Positions 8,042-15,640 of a DNA stretch of 40,714 nucleotides are shown here, piece by piece. The number at the start of each line of letters is the position of its first letter. Within the stretch, counting starts at the first letter, position 1. The stretch is from Nodosilinea sp. P-1105 (GTDB taxonomy: Bacteria > Cyanobacteriota > Cyanobacteriia > Phormidesmidales > Phormidesmidaceae). A program made the position numbers and the translations under genes. Below the pieces are notes generated by a model. It made no database searches, had not been told where the DNA came from, and was given only the letters and a program-made list of their open reading frames with translations. The DNA lies in NCBI RefSeq assembly GCF_012911975.1, contig NZ_SMDQ01000054.1:1-40714 (forward strand), written 5' to 3'.

Positions 8042-9403
8042 ATGTTTCAGGCGACCCGGCAACGATTGGCCCTATGGTACACAGCCGTCACAGCGGTACT
8101 GTTACTGTTGTTCGCCAGTGGTTTTTACCTGTATGTGCGCACCACCCTAGTGGAACGGGTCGATGACACCCTCAACCATGTGGTGGAGATCGTAGAGCGC
8201 TCCCTGGTGATTGAACCTGATGTAACAGGGCGACGAATCTTGACCCCAGAGGGCACCCGCTTGGCCGGAGACACGCCCCCCTTGGGGGTGAATGTGGAGG
8301 CCAGCTTTCGAGATAATACCCGAGCCGTAGAAGACGACCACATTGACCTGGAGTGGTTTAGCCCCACCGGGCAACTGCTGTGGTCTACCCTATCGGACAC
8401 GTTGCCAGTGCCCCTGCATGTGAACCCAGCCGGGGAAACGGTGCGGGTAGGGTCTGAGGAGGTGTTTCGCCAGATTACCCAGCGGGTGCAGGCGAATGGT
8501 CAGGTGTTGGGCTATTTGCGGGTCAGCCATCCCTGGTTTGAAGTCACCAAACCCAGTCGCCGTTTAATCGTGGACCTGGCCCTGGGGACCAGTCTGATGG
8601 TGGGGGCCGTGGCCGCCATTGGCTGGCTATTGTCGGGGATCGCCATGGCCCCAGTGCGCGATTCGTACCAACAGTTGAAACAATTTACAGCCGATGCCTC
8701 CCACGAGCTGCGTAACCCGATTGCCGTGATTCAGACCAATGCCCAAGTGGCCCTGGCCGACCCCAATCCCGATCTGGAGGTCCAACAGCAACAGCTGCAG
8801 GTGATTGAGCGGCTAACACGACGGCTAGGACGCCTGGTGGACGACCTGCTGTTTTTGGCCCGTCAAGACAGTGGGCTAATGCCCCTGGACCCAGAAGCGG
8901 TAGATATTGAGCCGTTGCTCCAGGAGGTCACCGAAGAACAGCAGGTGATAGCTCGCGATCGCGCCATCACCCTGACCCTAAAACCCCAGCTTTTGACCCG
9001 CAGTAAAGGGGCTAGCCCCAGACCCTCCCCCCTGATTGTGCCGGGTGATCCTGGTCAGCTCACCCGGCTGTTTACCAACCTGGTCAGCAATGCGGTGCAG
9101 TACACCCCTGACCAAGGCCAGGTCACCATTACCCCTCAGAAAATCAAGCAGCAGGGGCACAACTGGGTACAGGTGACGGTAGCGGATACCGGCATCGGCC
9201 TGGATGAAGCAGCCCTGGCCCATGTGTTTGACCGTTTTTACCGGGCCGATCCAGCCCGCCTGCGCCAGGGAGATAAAGGAACCGGACTGGGACTGGCGAT
9301 CGCCAAAGCGATCGTCGATACCCACCGGGGACAGATTAGTCTGGCCAGCCAGCCTGGTGAGGGAACGAGGGTGGTGGTGGTGTTGCCGGGGGTGGGGGAG
9401 TGA
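8042..9403 (+). CDS. Membrane sensor histidine kinase
   Basis: A 453-residue two-component sensor. TM1 is at about residues 11-32, a ~140-residue extracytoplasmic sensor region lies between, and TM2 is at about 176-200. The H-box ADASHELRNP has the phospho-accepting His at residue 221, the N-box is NLVSNAVQYTP, the G1 box DTGIGLDEA and the G2 box GTGLGLAIAK. The N-terminus and the sensor segment (NVEASFRDNTRAVEDDHIDLEWFSPTGQ) resemble a conserved orphan kinase class of cyanobacteria; from memory this may be the manganese-sensing ManS group, but I hold that loosely and assign no symbol. No response regulator is adjacent. The sensor loop is rich in Asp/Glu, which would suit a metal ligand. Confidence 0.93.
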   Translation: MFQATRQRLALWYTAVTAVLLLLFASGFYLYVRTTLVERVDDTLNHVVEIVERSLVIEPDVTGRRILTPEGTRLAGDTPPLGVNVEASFRDNTRAVEDDHIDLEWFSPTGQLLWSTLSDTLPVPLHVNPAGETVRVGSEEVFRQITQRVQANGQVLGYLRVSHPWFEVTKPSRRLIVDLALGTSLMVGAVAAIGWLLSGIAMAPVRDSYQQLKQFTADASHELRNPIAVIQTNAQVALADPNPDLEVQQQQLQVIERLTRRLGRLVDDLLFLARQDSGLMPLDPEAVDIEPLLQEVTEEQQVIARDRAITLTLKPQLLTRSKGASPRPSPLIVPGDPGQLTRLFTNLVSNAVQYTPDQGQVTITPQKIKQQGHNWVQVTVADTGIGLDEAALAHVFDRFYRADPARLRQGDKGTGLGLAIAKAIVDTHRGQISLASQPGEGTRVVVVLPGVGE

Positions 9404-9574
9404 TGGGTGGATGGGTGGATGGGTGGTAGACGCGGAGCGGCTTCCCGAAGGGTAGGGTGGATGGGTGGATGGGTGGATGGGTGGTAGACGCGGAGCGGCT
9501 TCCCGAAGGGTAGGGTGGATGGGTGGATGGGTGGATGGGTGGATGGGTGGATGGGTGGATGGGTGGATGGGTAG
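9403..9574 (+). repeat. ATGGGTGG minisatellite with 58-bp higher-order unit
   Basis: The 8-mer ATGGGTGG occurs three times (9403-9426), three times (9461-9484), then six and a half times (9519-9574). The first two blocks are each followed by the same 34-base spacer (TAGACGCGGAGCGGCTTCCC..., 9427-9460 and 9485-9518), giving a 58-bp higher-order unit. The first 8-mer overlaps the stop codon of the kinase gene. The G-rich strand has many GGG/GG runs and could fold as a G-quadruplex. Minus-strand frames through it read as endless HPSTHPP repeats and are not genes. Confidence 0.92.
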
Positions 9575-9596
9575 GGGCGGACCTGTGTGTCCGCCC
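9571..9596 (+). repeat. GTAGGGGCGGAC hairpin repeat
   Basis: GGGCGGAC (9575-9582) and GTCCGCCC (9589-9596) are perfect inverted arms with a 6-base loop (CTGTGT). Its GTAGGG- start is shared with the other GTAGGG-type elements of the window. Confidence 0.75.
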
Positions 9597-9650
9597 TGGC
9601 GGGGAATTGGAGAGAGGAGAATTTTGGATTTTGGATTTTGGATTGAAACC

Positions 9651-9714
9651 GTAGGGTGCATTAGCGGTCAGGGTCTGGGTATTGGTAGTCAACCTGGGGC
9701 CGCAATGCACCGCT
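9651..9714 (+). repeat. Palindromic repeat GTAGGGTGCATT...AATGCACC, long copy
   Basis: It shares termini with the copy at 5166-5195 (GTAGGGTGCATT at 9651-9662 and AATGCACCGC from 9704), but the interior is 41 bases instead of 8. Same-ended elements with different interiors suggest insertion into, or deletion from, the loop. Confidence 0.75.
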
Positions 9715-9974
9715 GTTTGTCAGGCAATGGGTGATGAGGTGCCGTCTTCGTTCTTCGAGTAAGCGTCTTGATGAATCAGATGGTGAATGCGTTGGCGAAA
9801 CAGGCGCACAGCAGCGCGTTGACCGACGGAGCGGCTTTGCTCGATAAAATTGATTTTCCCCCTAGGGATAGGTGGCTGGCAGAGTGGATGAAGCTATCGT
9901 TACGATCATCAACAGACATTAAGTATTTTGGGGGCTGAGAAGCAGGCAGGTTAAAATCTAACCAGATTTTTATG

Positions 9975-10033
9975 CCAAGTCCAGCTCGGGACCTGGGGTT
10001 TTCCCCAGATATAATTCCAGGTTTGGGTTTGGT
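9975..10033 (-). repeat. Palindromic intergenic repeat (CCAAGTCCAG family), reverse copy
   Basis: It starts with CCAAGTCCAG and, read on the minus strand, matches the 7199-7257 element along its length, ending in CTGGACTTGG. The inner stem CTGGGG/CCCCAG differs in sequence from the type copy but still pairs. Confidence 0.7.
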
Positions 10034-10190
10034 TCAAGTCGATTTTTTCAAGTCGATAATCACCGATTCGATTATCCCGTTCGATCATTCCAACAGTTGG
10101 CGACCATAAACATCGTCAGGTTTTCAACCCATCACACCAGGTTCTGGTGTCCAACAGTTTTTTTTCGCCGATATAGCCCTAGACCACGGC

Positions 10191-10328
10191 TAAGTCCCCA
10201 CGGGGATCGCTCCTGGGGATCGCAGGTGACTGCAACCACCGTAGGGTGGGCACTGCCCACCATTAGGGAGAAAGTTTTCCAGAAGTCGCCTAAGTCCCCA
10301 CGGGGATCGCTCCTGGGGATCGCAGGTG
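10191..10328 (+). repeat. Direct 38-bp repeats, 100 bp apart
   Basis: TAAGTCCCCACGGGGATCGC and the following 18 bases occur identically at 10191-10228 and 10291-10328. CCCCACGGGG inside each copy is a short hairpin. A GTAGGGTGGGC element (10241-10261) lies between them. Confidence 0.88.
10241..10293 (+). repeat. GTAGGGTGGGCA-TGCCCACC repeat with AGAAAGTTT tail, copy 1
   Basis: GGTGGGCA / TGCCCACC form a perfect 8-base inverted repeat with a 1-base loop. The ~30-base tail (AGAAAGTTTTCCAGAAG...CCTAA) is shared with copy 2 at 10429-10481. Confidence 0.8.
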
Positions 10329-10428
10329 CCCAAGGTCACTCTAGTGGTCTATCCAGGTAACGATGACGGGCTGAAAAGGAGATTTCTGAGAAAGACAATC
10401 TCTCTTTTTGTCAGCGATCGCAGCTCTC

Positions 10429-10481
10429 GTAGGGTGGGCATTGCCCACCACTCGGTAGAAAGTTTCCTAGAAGCCACCTAA
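10429..10481 (+). repeat. GTAGGGTGGGCA-TGCCCACC repeat with AGAAAGTTT tail, copy 2
   Basis: It has the same palindrome with one loop-base change (ATT for ACT) and a similar tail (AGAAAGTTTCCTAGAAG...CCTAA). It lies 188 bases after copy 1. A third, inverted copy of the palindrome alone is at 13359-13379. Confidence 0.8.
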
Positions 10482-10582
10482 AGCTCGCGGTTGCAGAACC
10501 CCATTATCAGATTCACCGAGCACTAAACGTCCTGCGGCCCTTGATCCCCATCCAATTGCACTAATCGTTATTACCTCAACCT

Positions 10583-13216
10583 ATGGCTGATACACTCCAG
10601 CAAACTGTGCCGTCCCAGGCTCCTGGGGATCACAGTACCCATGATGGCTTGATCCCCGCTGTTAGTACGGGGATTTTTGTCTGCGTCCACGGGCATTTTT
10701 ACCAGCCCCCCCGGGAAAACCCCTACCTGGATGCGATCGAAAAGCAGCCAGGGGCGGCCCCCTTCCACGACTGGAATGAGCGCATCCACCACGAGTGCTA
10801 TCGTCCCAACGCCTACGCCCGCATCCTCAACGATCGCGGCGAGGTGATTCGGATTGTCAACACCTTTGAATACATCAGCTTCAACCTGGGTCCCACGCTG
10901 TTGAGCTGGATGGAACGCTACGACCTGGAAACCTACCAGCGCATCCTGGATGCCGATCGCAATAGCTGCCAGCGGTTGAACGGCCACGGCAACGCGATCG
11001 CCCAGGTATACAACCACATCATTTTGCCCCTGGCTAACCAACGAGACAAGCTCACCCAGGTGCGTTGGGGGATCGCTGACTTTAAGCGTCGGTTTGGCCG
11101 CGATCCCGAGGGCATCTGGCTGGCGGAGACAGCGGTGGATTATCCCACCCTGGAGGTGCTGGTGCAGGAGGGGATCAAATTCACCATCCTGGCCCCCTCC
11201 CAGGTGCAGCGCTGTCGGCCCCTGGTGACCACCCACGGGGAACGGGGGGACTGGCACGAGGTGGGTGGCGGCCAGATTGACCCCAGCCGCCCCTACCGCT
11301 GCTTTCTCAAGTATCCCGACGGCAGCCCCGACCCCAGTCGCTACATTGATGTTTTCTTCTACGACGGCCCGATCTCACGGGATATGGGCTTTAACGATGT
11401 GCTCAGCTCGTCCCAGCACTTTGCGGGCCGCATTGCCCAAGCCATCCATGGGGATCATCGCCCCTTCCAGTTAATTTCGGTGGCCACCGATGGTGAAACC
11501 TTTGGCCACCATCGGGGTGGGGCAGAAAAGGCCCTGGCCTATGCCGTCACCGAAGAATTTCCCCGCCAGGGCTGGACGGTGACCAACTATGCCCACTACC
11601 TGGCCACCCATCCCCCCGCCTGGGAAGCCGAGCTGAAGCCAGTGACCGCCTGGAGTTGCTCCCACGGGGTCGATCGCTGGCAAGATGACTGCGGCTGTGG
11701 CGGCGGCGGGGACTGGCAGCAGCAGTGGCGGCGACCCCTGCGAGACAGCCTGGACTGGTTGCGGGATCAGCTGAGTCAGGTGTTTGAGCAGCAAGGAGCA
11801 GCCTTGTTGAACGATCCCTGGGCGGCCCGGGATGCCTATGTGGCGGTAATGGGCGATCGCAGTGACGACAGCCTCGCCGCCTTCTTTGCCGCCCATCAGG
11901 CCCGTCCCCTTTCAGCCACAGAACGCACCACGGCCCTACAGCTGCTGGAAATGCAGCGCCATGCCCTGCTGATGTACACCAGTTGCGGCTGGTTTTTCGA
12001 TGAAATCTCTCGCCCTGAGGGCACCCAAATTTTGCGCTATGCCGCCCGGGCCATGGACCTGGCCGGCGAGGTGGCCGGGATCGCCCTGGAAGTGGCATTT
12101 GTGGAACGGCTGCGGGCGGCCCCCAGTAACGTGGCTACCTTTAAAGACGGGGCTGGGGTGTACCAGACCTTGGTGAAACCCAGCCGGGTTTCACCAGAGC
12201 AGGTGGTGGCCCACTATGCCATGGGCTCCCTGTTCAGCGACTACCGCCGGGAACAAAGCCTCTACAGCTACACCGTGGAGCAGCAGGACTACCGCCGTCA
12301 GCGCCTGGGGCCTCTGTCCCTAGCGGTGGGCCAGGTGACGCTTACCTCCACCATTACCCGCGAGACCCTGACCTTGGCCTTTGGGGCTTTGCACCTGGGG
12401 GGCTGGGACTTCCATTGTGGTATTCGCAGCTTCCGTTCTCGTTTGGACTATACCAAGGCCAAAGACGAGCTGTTTGACGGCCTGGGTCAGGCCAGTGCCG
12501 CCCAAACCATCCTGGCGATTAACCGCATCTTTGGCGATCGCGCCTATGGTCTCCAGGACCTGTTCGCTGAAGAACGCCACCGGATGATGCAGTTGCTCTC
12601 CCAGGACACCCTGCTGCGGCTGGACCAGCTCTATTCCCAGGTGTACCGCGACAACTATGGGGTGCTGCGGGCCTTCCACCGGGACGGGCTGCCGGTGCCC
12701 CAGGAACTACAGGTGGCCGCTGACATCGCCCTCAGCCAGCGTACCCTGGAGGTGCTCCATGCCCTGGAGCGGGAGACCAGCGATCCCAGCAGCAATCCCC
12801 TGCGCCAGGGGGAAGAGTACTTAAATGAGCTAGATGCGATCGCCACTGAGGCCAGCTACTTCAATGCTCGCCTATCTTTGCCTGCCGCCAAGCCCATGCT
12901 AGAAGGGCTGATCTGGCGATCGGTCTGGCAACTGCTGAGCCATGAACCCAGTGAGTCCCTGGCCGCCGATGTGGATTGGCTGGGGCGGCTGATCGCGTTA
13001 GGCGATCGCCTCTCCCTGGGGTTATCCCTAGAGCGCCCCCAGGAACTGTACTACCAGTATCTGCACCGTCAGGTGTTTGACCTGTTGCACCGGGCGGCCC
13101 AGGGGATTCAGCTATTAAGGGCAAAGCAACGAGTCCAGGTGTACGACATCCTGCGCTTAGGAGACTACCTGTCGGTGGACGTGGCGGCTGTACGGGACGC
13201 CCTGGAAGGCCTATGA
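10583..13216 (+). CDS. GH57-family glycoside hydrolase, DUF3536 type
   Basis: An 877-residue protein. The N-terminal half is a glycoside hydrolase family 57 (beta/alpha)7 barrel: CVHGHFYQPPREN supplies the first conserved region (H38xxP-type), WLAETAVDYPTLE the third (E182, predicted nucleophile), and ATDGETFGHH the fourth (D303, predicted acid/base). The second half (about residues 420-877) is the alpha-helical DUF3536-type region usual in cyanobacterial members. GH57 enzymes act on alpha-glucans (amylase, branching or transferase activity); the substrate cannot be fixed here, and no glycogen gene lies nearby. There is no signal peptide, so it is probably cytoplasmic. ATG 10583 has no strong ribosome-binding site. 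The upstream region is packed with repeats. Confidence 0.93.
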   Translation: MADTLQQTVPSQAPGDHSTHDGLIPAVSTGIFVCVHGHFYQPPRENPYLDAIEKQPGAAPFHDWNERIHHECYRPNAYARILNDRGEVIRIVNTFEYISFNLGPTLLSWMERYDLETYQRILDADRNSCQRLNGHGNAIAQVYNHIILPLANQRDKLTQVRWGIADFKRRFGRDPEGIWLAETAVDYPTLEVLVQEGIKFTILAPSQVQRCRPLVTTHGERGDWHEVGGGQIDPSRPYRCFLKYPDGSPDPSRYIDVFFYDGPISRDMGFNDVLSSSQHFAGRIAQAIHGDHRPFQLISVATDGETFGHHRGGAEKALAYAVTEEFPRQGWTVTNYAHYLATHPPAWEAELKPVTAWSCSHGVDRWQDDCGCGGGGDWQQQWRRPLRDSLDWLRDQLSQVFEQQGAALLNDPWAARDAYVAVMGDRSDDSLAAFFAAHQARPLSATERTTALQLLEMQRHALLMYTSCGWFFDEISRPEGTQILRYAARAMDLAGEVAGIALEVAFVERLRAAPSNVATFKDGAGVYQTLVKPSRVSPEQVVAHYAMGSLFSDYRREQSLYSYTVEQQDYRRQRLGPLSLAVGQVTLTSTITRETLTLAFGALHLGGWDFHCGIRSFRSRLDYTKAKDELFDGLGQASAAQTILAINRIFGDRAYGLQDLFAEERHRMMQLLSQDTLLRLDQLYSQVYRDNYGVLRAFHRDGLPVPQELQVAADIALSQRTLEVLHALERETSDPSSNPLRQGEEYLNELDAIATEASYFNARLSLPAAKPMLEGLIWRSVWQLLSHEPSESLAADVDWLGRLIALGDRLSLGLSLERPQELYYQYLHRQVFDLLHRAAQGIQLLRAKQRVQVYDILRLGDYLSVDVAAVRDALEGL

Positions 13217-13280
13217 CCCAGGGACTTTTGCCGCCATCAGGATGCCCTGGCACCCCTGGGATGGCGGCTAGTACGCCGAT

Positions 13281-13341
13281 ACAGATCCCAGCGGTTGACT
13301 AACGGCGGTGCCCTTCGATAGAGCAGGAAGAAACCCGGTGA
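13281..13341 (-). repeat. 61-bp dispersed repeat, copy B (inverted)
   Basis: It is the exact reverse complement of 100-160. Identity is complete over 61 bases, so the two copies are recent duplicates or are kept uniform by conversion. Confidence 0.85.
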
Positions 13342-13358
13342 CGGCGGTTCCTGGGGTT

Positions 13359-13379
13359 GGTGGGCAGAGCCCACCCTAC
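13359..13379 (-). repeat. GTAGGGTGGGC palindrome, copy 3 (inverted)
   Basis: Read on the minus strand this is GTAGGGTGGGCTCTGCCCACC, the same element as at 10241 and 10429 with a slightly larger loop and without the AGAAAGTTT tail. Confidence 0.75.
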
Positions 13380-13533
13380 GATCGGAGCCGTGTTTCTTAG
13401 GAGGGTTCTTGGGCTGACTGGCCATTACTTTCGGGGTATCCCAGGGCAGAACCCTGGGATCTTGACATACTCTCTTGAGATAGTACAGATGCTCTAGCCC
13501 ACCCTCACCCGCAATGTGACACCCCCGCAGCGG

Positions 13534-14052
13534 TCAGTCGTTGGTTTTGCCATCGTCCTCAATCCAGGTGTCTAGGCGGAGACGGGCGATCGCCTCAATT
13601 TGGCCCAGGGCCGTGGCCATTTCTACCTCGACTGGGTTATTCACCCGTTGGGCAAAGTTTTCTAGAATCGAGACTTTGGTATGGCCTGCCACAGCCAGAA
13701 TAAACGGAAACCCAAAGGTGTCTTTATAGCGCTGGTTTAGGGTTTGAAACCGCTCATACTCAGCCGCACTCAGGTTTGTTAAGCCCGCTTTACTCTGCTC
13801 TGCCACAGAGGCATCAGCCATCGTCACCCGAGCCCCGAGGTCGGGGTGGGCCTTGATCAGGGCTAGTTTATCCTCTGGGGACAGCGATCGCACCATGGCC
13901 ACCATCCGCTGGTGCAAATCGGCCACCGAGGCAAAGGGGCGTTGGTGCCAGACCTGGGCGGCGATCGCCGGAGTAGCTTCAAACGCAGGGCCAATGGCCT
14001 CTACAAACTCGGCCTGGGACATGGAGTTGAGTTGGCTGAGGGGGTAGGGCAT
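13534..14052 (-). CDS. uraD: OHCU decarboxylase (ureidoimidazoline decarboxylase)
   Basis: A 172-residue protein from ATG 14052, the usual family size. The longer frame back to 14286 runs through tandem repeats and purK, so it was not used. It decarboxylates 2-oxo-4-hydroxy-4-carboxy-5-ureidoimidazoline to (S)-allantoin in urate breakdown. Seen: LNSMSQAEFVEAIGPAFE at the N-terminus, the catalytic HPDLGAR segment (H69), the AEQSKAGL helix, LNQRYKDTFGFPFILAVAG, and RLRLDTWI at the C-terminus. It lies 112 bases downstream of purK on the same strand, pairing a purine-breakdown gene with a purine-synthesis gene. No urate oxidase or HIU hydrolase is in the window. Confidence 0.92.
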   Translation of the reverse strand: MPYPLSQLNSMSQAEFVEAIGPAFEATPAIAAQVWHQRPFASVADLHQRMVAMVRSLSPEDKLALIKAHPDLGARVTMADASVAEQSKAGLTNLSAAEYERFQTLNQRYKDTFGFPFILAVAGHTKVSILENFAQRVNNPVEVEMATALGQIEAIARLRLDTWIEDDGKTND

Positions 14053-14110
14053 GGAGGGTTTTAGGAAATCGGTTCTGGGTGCCAAGATCGTATGGGCAGA
14101 CCGATGGGTC

Positions 14111-14166
14111 TGTTCTGGGGTGCCTGTTCTGGGGTGCCTGTCCTGGGGTGTCTGTCCTGGGGTATC
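14111..14166. repeat. 4 x 14-bp tandem repeat at the end of purK
   Basis: Four head-to-tail 14-base units (TGTTCTGGGGTGCC twice, then TGTCCTGGGGTGTC and TGTCCTGGGGTATC) fill 14111-14166. The last unit overlaps the purK stop codon (complement of 14165-14167), so the repeat appears to have grown out of the 3' end of purK. It separates purK from uraD. Confidence 0.88.
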
Positions 14167-15343
14167 AGGTTTCAGCACCATACCAAAGCCGCTCGATGGT
14201 CGCAGCCACCCTGGCCGAATCAGCATCGGCCCTAAGACATTGGGTGACGTGACCCAGCTTACGGCCTGGGCGGGGGCTTTTACCATACCAGTACACCTGG
14301 GCTTGGGGGATAGCCTTTAGGTTGGCCAACCGCTCCTGGTGAGTAGCGTCAGAGGCATCTAGCCCTAACAAGTTGACCATCACCGCCTGATCACAGGTGA
14401 GATCGGTGGGGCCAAGGGGGCGATCGCTAATGGCCCGTAGCTGCTGCTCAAATTGGGAGGTGACGCAGGCATCCAGGCTGTAATGGCCGGAATTGTGGGT
14501 GCGGGGGGCGATTTCGTTAATCAGCACCTGGTCGTCTTCAGTCAGAAAACATTCAATCGCCATCACCCCCACCAGGTCTAAGCCATTCACTAGGGTGCGG
14601 GCCAGGGTGGCCATCCGATCCATCACCGCTGGGCTCACCGGGGCCGGGGCCACCACTCGACGACAGATCTGGTTAACCTGTTGGGTTTCTACCGCCGGGT
14701 AAAGGGCCAACTCTCCGCTGACGGAGCGGGCTACCACAATCGCCAATTCTTGCTTAAACGGCACAAACTCCTCCAACAGTACTGGGGCTCGACCGCTGGT
14801 CTGCCAAGCAGCTGTTAACTGAGATCGATCGGCCACCACAAACGTGCCATAGCCGTCATAGCCTAAGCGACGAGTTTTCATCACCAGGGGAAACCCCACC
14901 GTCTCGGCTTTGGCCAGCAGCACCTCTGGTGCTTCTCCACCGTCTAGGAAAACGTAGCGGGGGTTGGGCAGACCCATCTGCTGAAAAAACTGGCGCTGAT
15001 GGAGCTTGTCGAGCACCAGGGCCATGAGCTCAAGCCCAGGTCGAAACATCGTTCCTTGCTTCACCAGGGGTTGCAGCCCAGCACAGTCAATGAACTCATT
15101 TTCAAAGGTGATCACATCGCACTGGCTGGCCAGCACCGCTGTAGCGTCGACGTCTGTTATGGGGGCCAAAATGGTATGCTGGGCGATCGCCACCGCTGGA
15201 TCCTCTGGATCAGGGGTCTGTATCACCAACTCTAACCCTAGGGATTTAGCCCCAGGCCCCATCATCCAAGCCAGTTGGCCACCACCAATCACCCCCACTC
15301 GCTGAACGGTGGGGGGAGTGTTGTCATCCCTCGCCTGCCCCAT
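14165..15343 (-). CDS. purK: N5-carboxyaminoimidazole ribonucleotide synthase
   Basis: A 392-residue ATP-grasp enzyme of de novo purine synthesis; it makes N5-CAIR from AIR, bicarbonate and ATP. Seen: RVGVIGGGQLAWMMGPGAK at the N-terminus, FENEFID, the hinge MKTRRLGYDGYGTF, the ATP-grasp segment LLEEFVPFKQELAIVVAR, and the metal/phosphate loop LINEIAPRTHNSGHYSLDAC. ATG 15343 was chosen because AGGGG lies five bases upstream and the family starts close to the VGVIGGG strand; an in-frame GTG at 15394 is possible. A half copy of the CCAAGTCCAG repeat lies ~60 bases upstream. Confidence 0.95.
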   Translation of the reverse strand: MGQARDDNTPPTVQRVGVIGGGQLAWMMGPGAKSLGLELVIQTPDPEDPAVAIAQHTILAPITDVDATAVLASQCDVITFENEFIDCAGLQPLVKQGTMFRPGLELMALVLDKLHQRQFFQQMGLPNPRYVFLDGGEAPEVLLAKAETVGFPLVMKTRRLGYDGYGTFVVADRSQLTAAWQTSGRAPVLLEEFVPFKQELAIVVARSVSGELALYPAVETQQVNQICRRVVAPAPVSPAVMDRMATLARTLVNGLDLVGVMAIECFLTEDDQVLINEIAPRTHNSGHYSLDACVTSQFEQQLRAISDRPLGPTDLTCDQAVMVNLLGLDASDATHQERLANLKAIPQAQVYWYGKSPRPGRKLGHVTQCLRADADSARVAATIERLWYGAET

Positions 15344-15400
15344 ACTGCCCCTAATGCTGCTGTGAACCCCTCCAATCCTACTAACTTTGATCACCCTATA

Positions 15401-15432
15401 CCAAGTCCAGTTCGAGATCTGGCGTAATTCCC
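15401..15432 (-). repeat. Half copy of CCAAGTCCAG palindrome
   Basis: CCAAGTCCAGTTCGAGATCTGG and a few more bases match one half of the 7199-7257 element; the other arm is missing. It lies directly upstream of purK, in its promoter region. Confidence 0.6.
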
Positions 15433-15480
15433 TACCAGCAGCACTCTAAGTCAGGAAAGGCTGGGGTAACGCAGTCTCAA

Positions 15481-15605
15481 AATCCTCTCCTGGGAGGGGT
15501 AGGGGTGGGTCAGTCAAGGCTCGCATGGCAACTCATAGCAAAGCATTTTGCCCCACCCCGCCCGTTCCTGCAGAACGCTGCGCCAACGGGCACCCTTCCC
15601 AAGTA
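15481..15605 (+). repeat. GGGAGGGGTAGGGGTGGGT...CACCCCGCCC interspersed element
   Basis: AATCCTCTCCTGGGAGGGGTAGGGGTGGGTC at the left and CCCCACCCCGCCCGTTCCTGC...GAACGCT...CGGGCACCC at the right match, in the same order, the element at 37426-37590. The TCTCC(T)GGGAGGGG part forms a small hairpin. It lies just past the 3' end of the FecR gene. Confidence 0.65.
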
Positions 15606-15640
15606 AAGGATGGTGTCATCCCGAACCCAGGTTCGTTTAG

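Larger units (their letters stand above)
9404..10582. other. 1.2-kb repeat-rich intergenic region
   Basis: After the minisatellite come a perfect hairpin (9575-9596), an ATTTTGG triplicate (9621-9645), a long copy of the GTAGGGTGCATT element (9651-9714), a possible coding remnant (9740-9938), a reverse-oriented CCAAGTCCAG palindrome (9975-10033), and a nested array of 38-bp and ~53-bp repeats (10191-10481). The last ~100 bases before the GH57 gene look unique. The frame at 10097-10360 runs through repeats and is rejected as a gene. Confidence 0.7.
13217..13533. other. Intergenic region between convergent genes, with two repeats
   Basis: It contains the inverted partner of the 61-bp repeat (13281-13341) and an inverted GTAGGGTGGGC palindrome (13359-13379), placed next to each other. 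No gene is seen; minus-strand frames such as 13237-13425 merely translate the repeats. Confidence 0.6.

Noticed and set aside
9403-9574. Repeats spaced by near-constant spacers, resembling a CRISPR array
   Set aside because: The unit is 8 bases and the two spacers are identical to each other, so it is a minisatellite with a higher-order unit; no cas gene is present.
8978-9710. Long minus-strand frames rich in HPSTHPP
   Set aside because: They only translate the minisatellite and the antisense of the kinase gene.
10097-10360. 87-codon frame upstream of the GH57 gene
   Set aside because: It spans the 38-bp and GTAGGGTGGGC repeats and has no ribosome-binding site.
14053-14286. 78-residue N-terminal extension of uraD
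   Set aside because: It translates the 14-bp tandem repeat and the antisense of purK; the normal family length is reached from ATG 14052.
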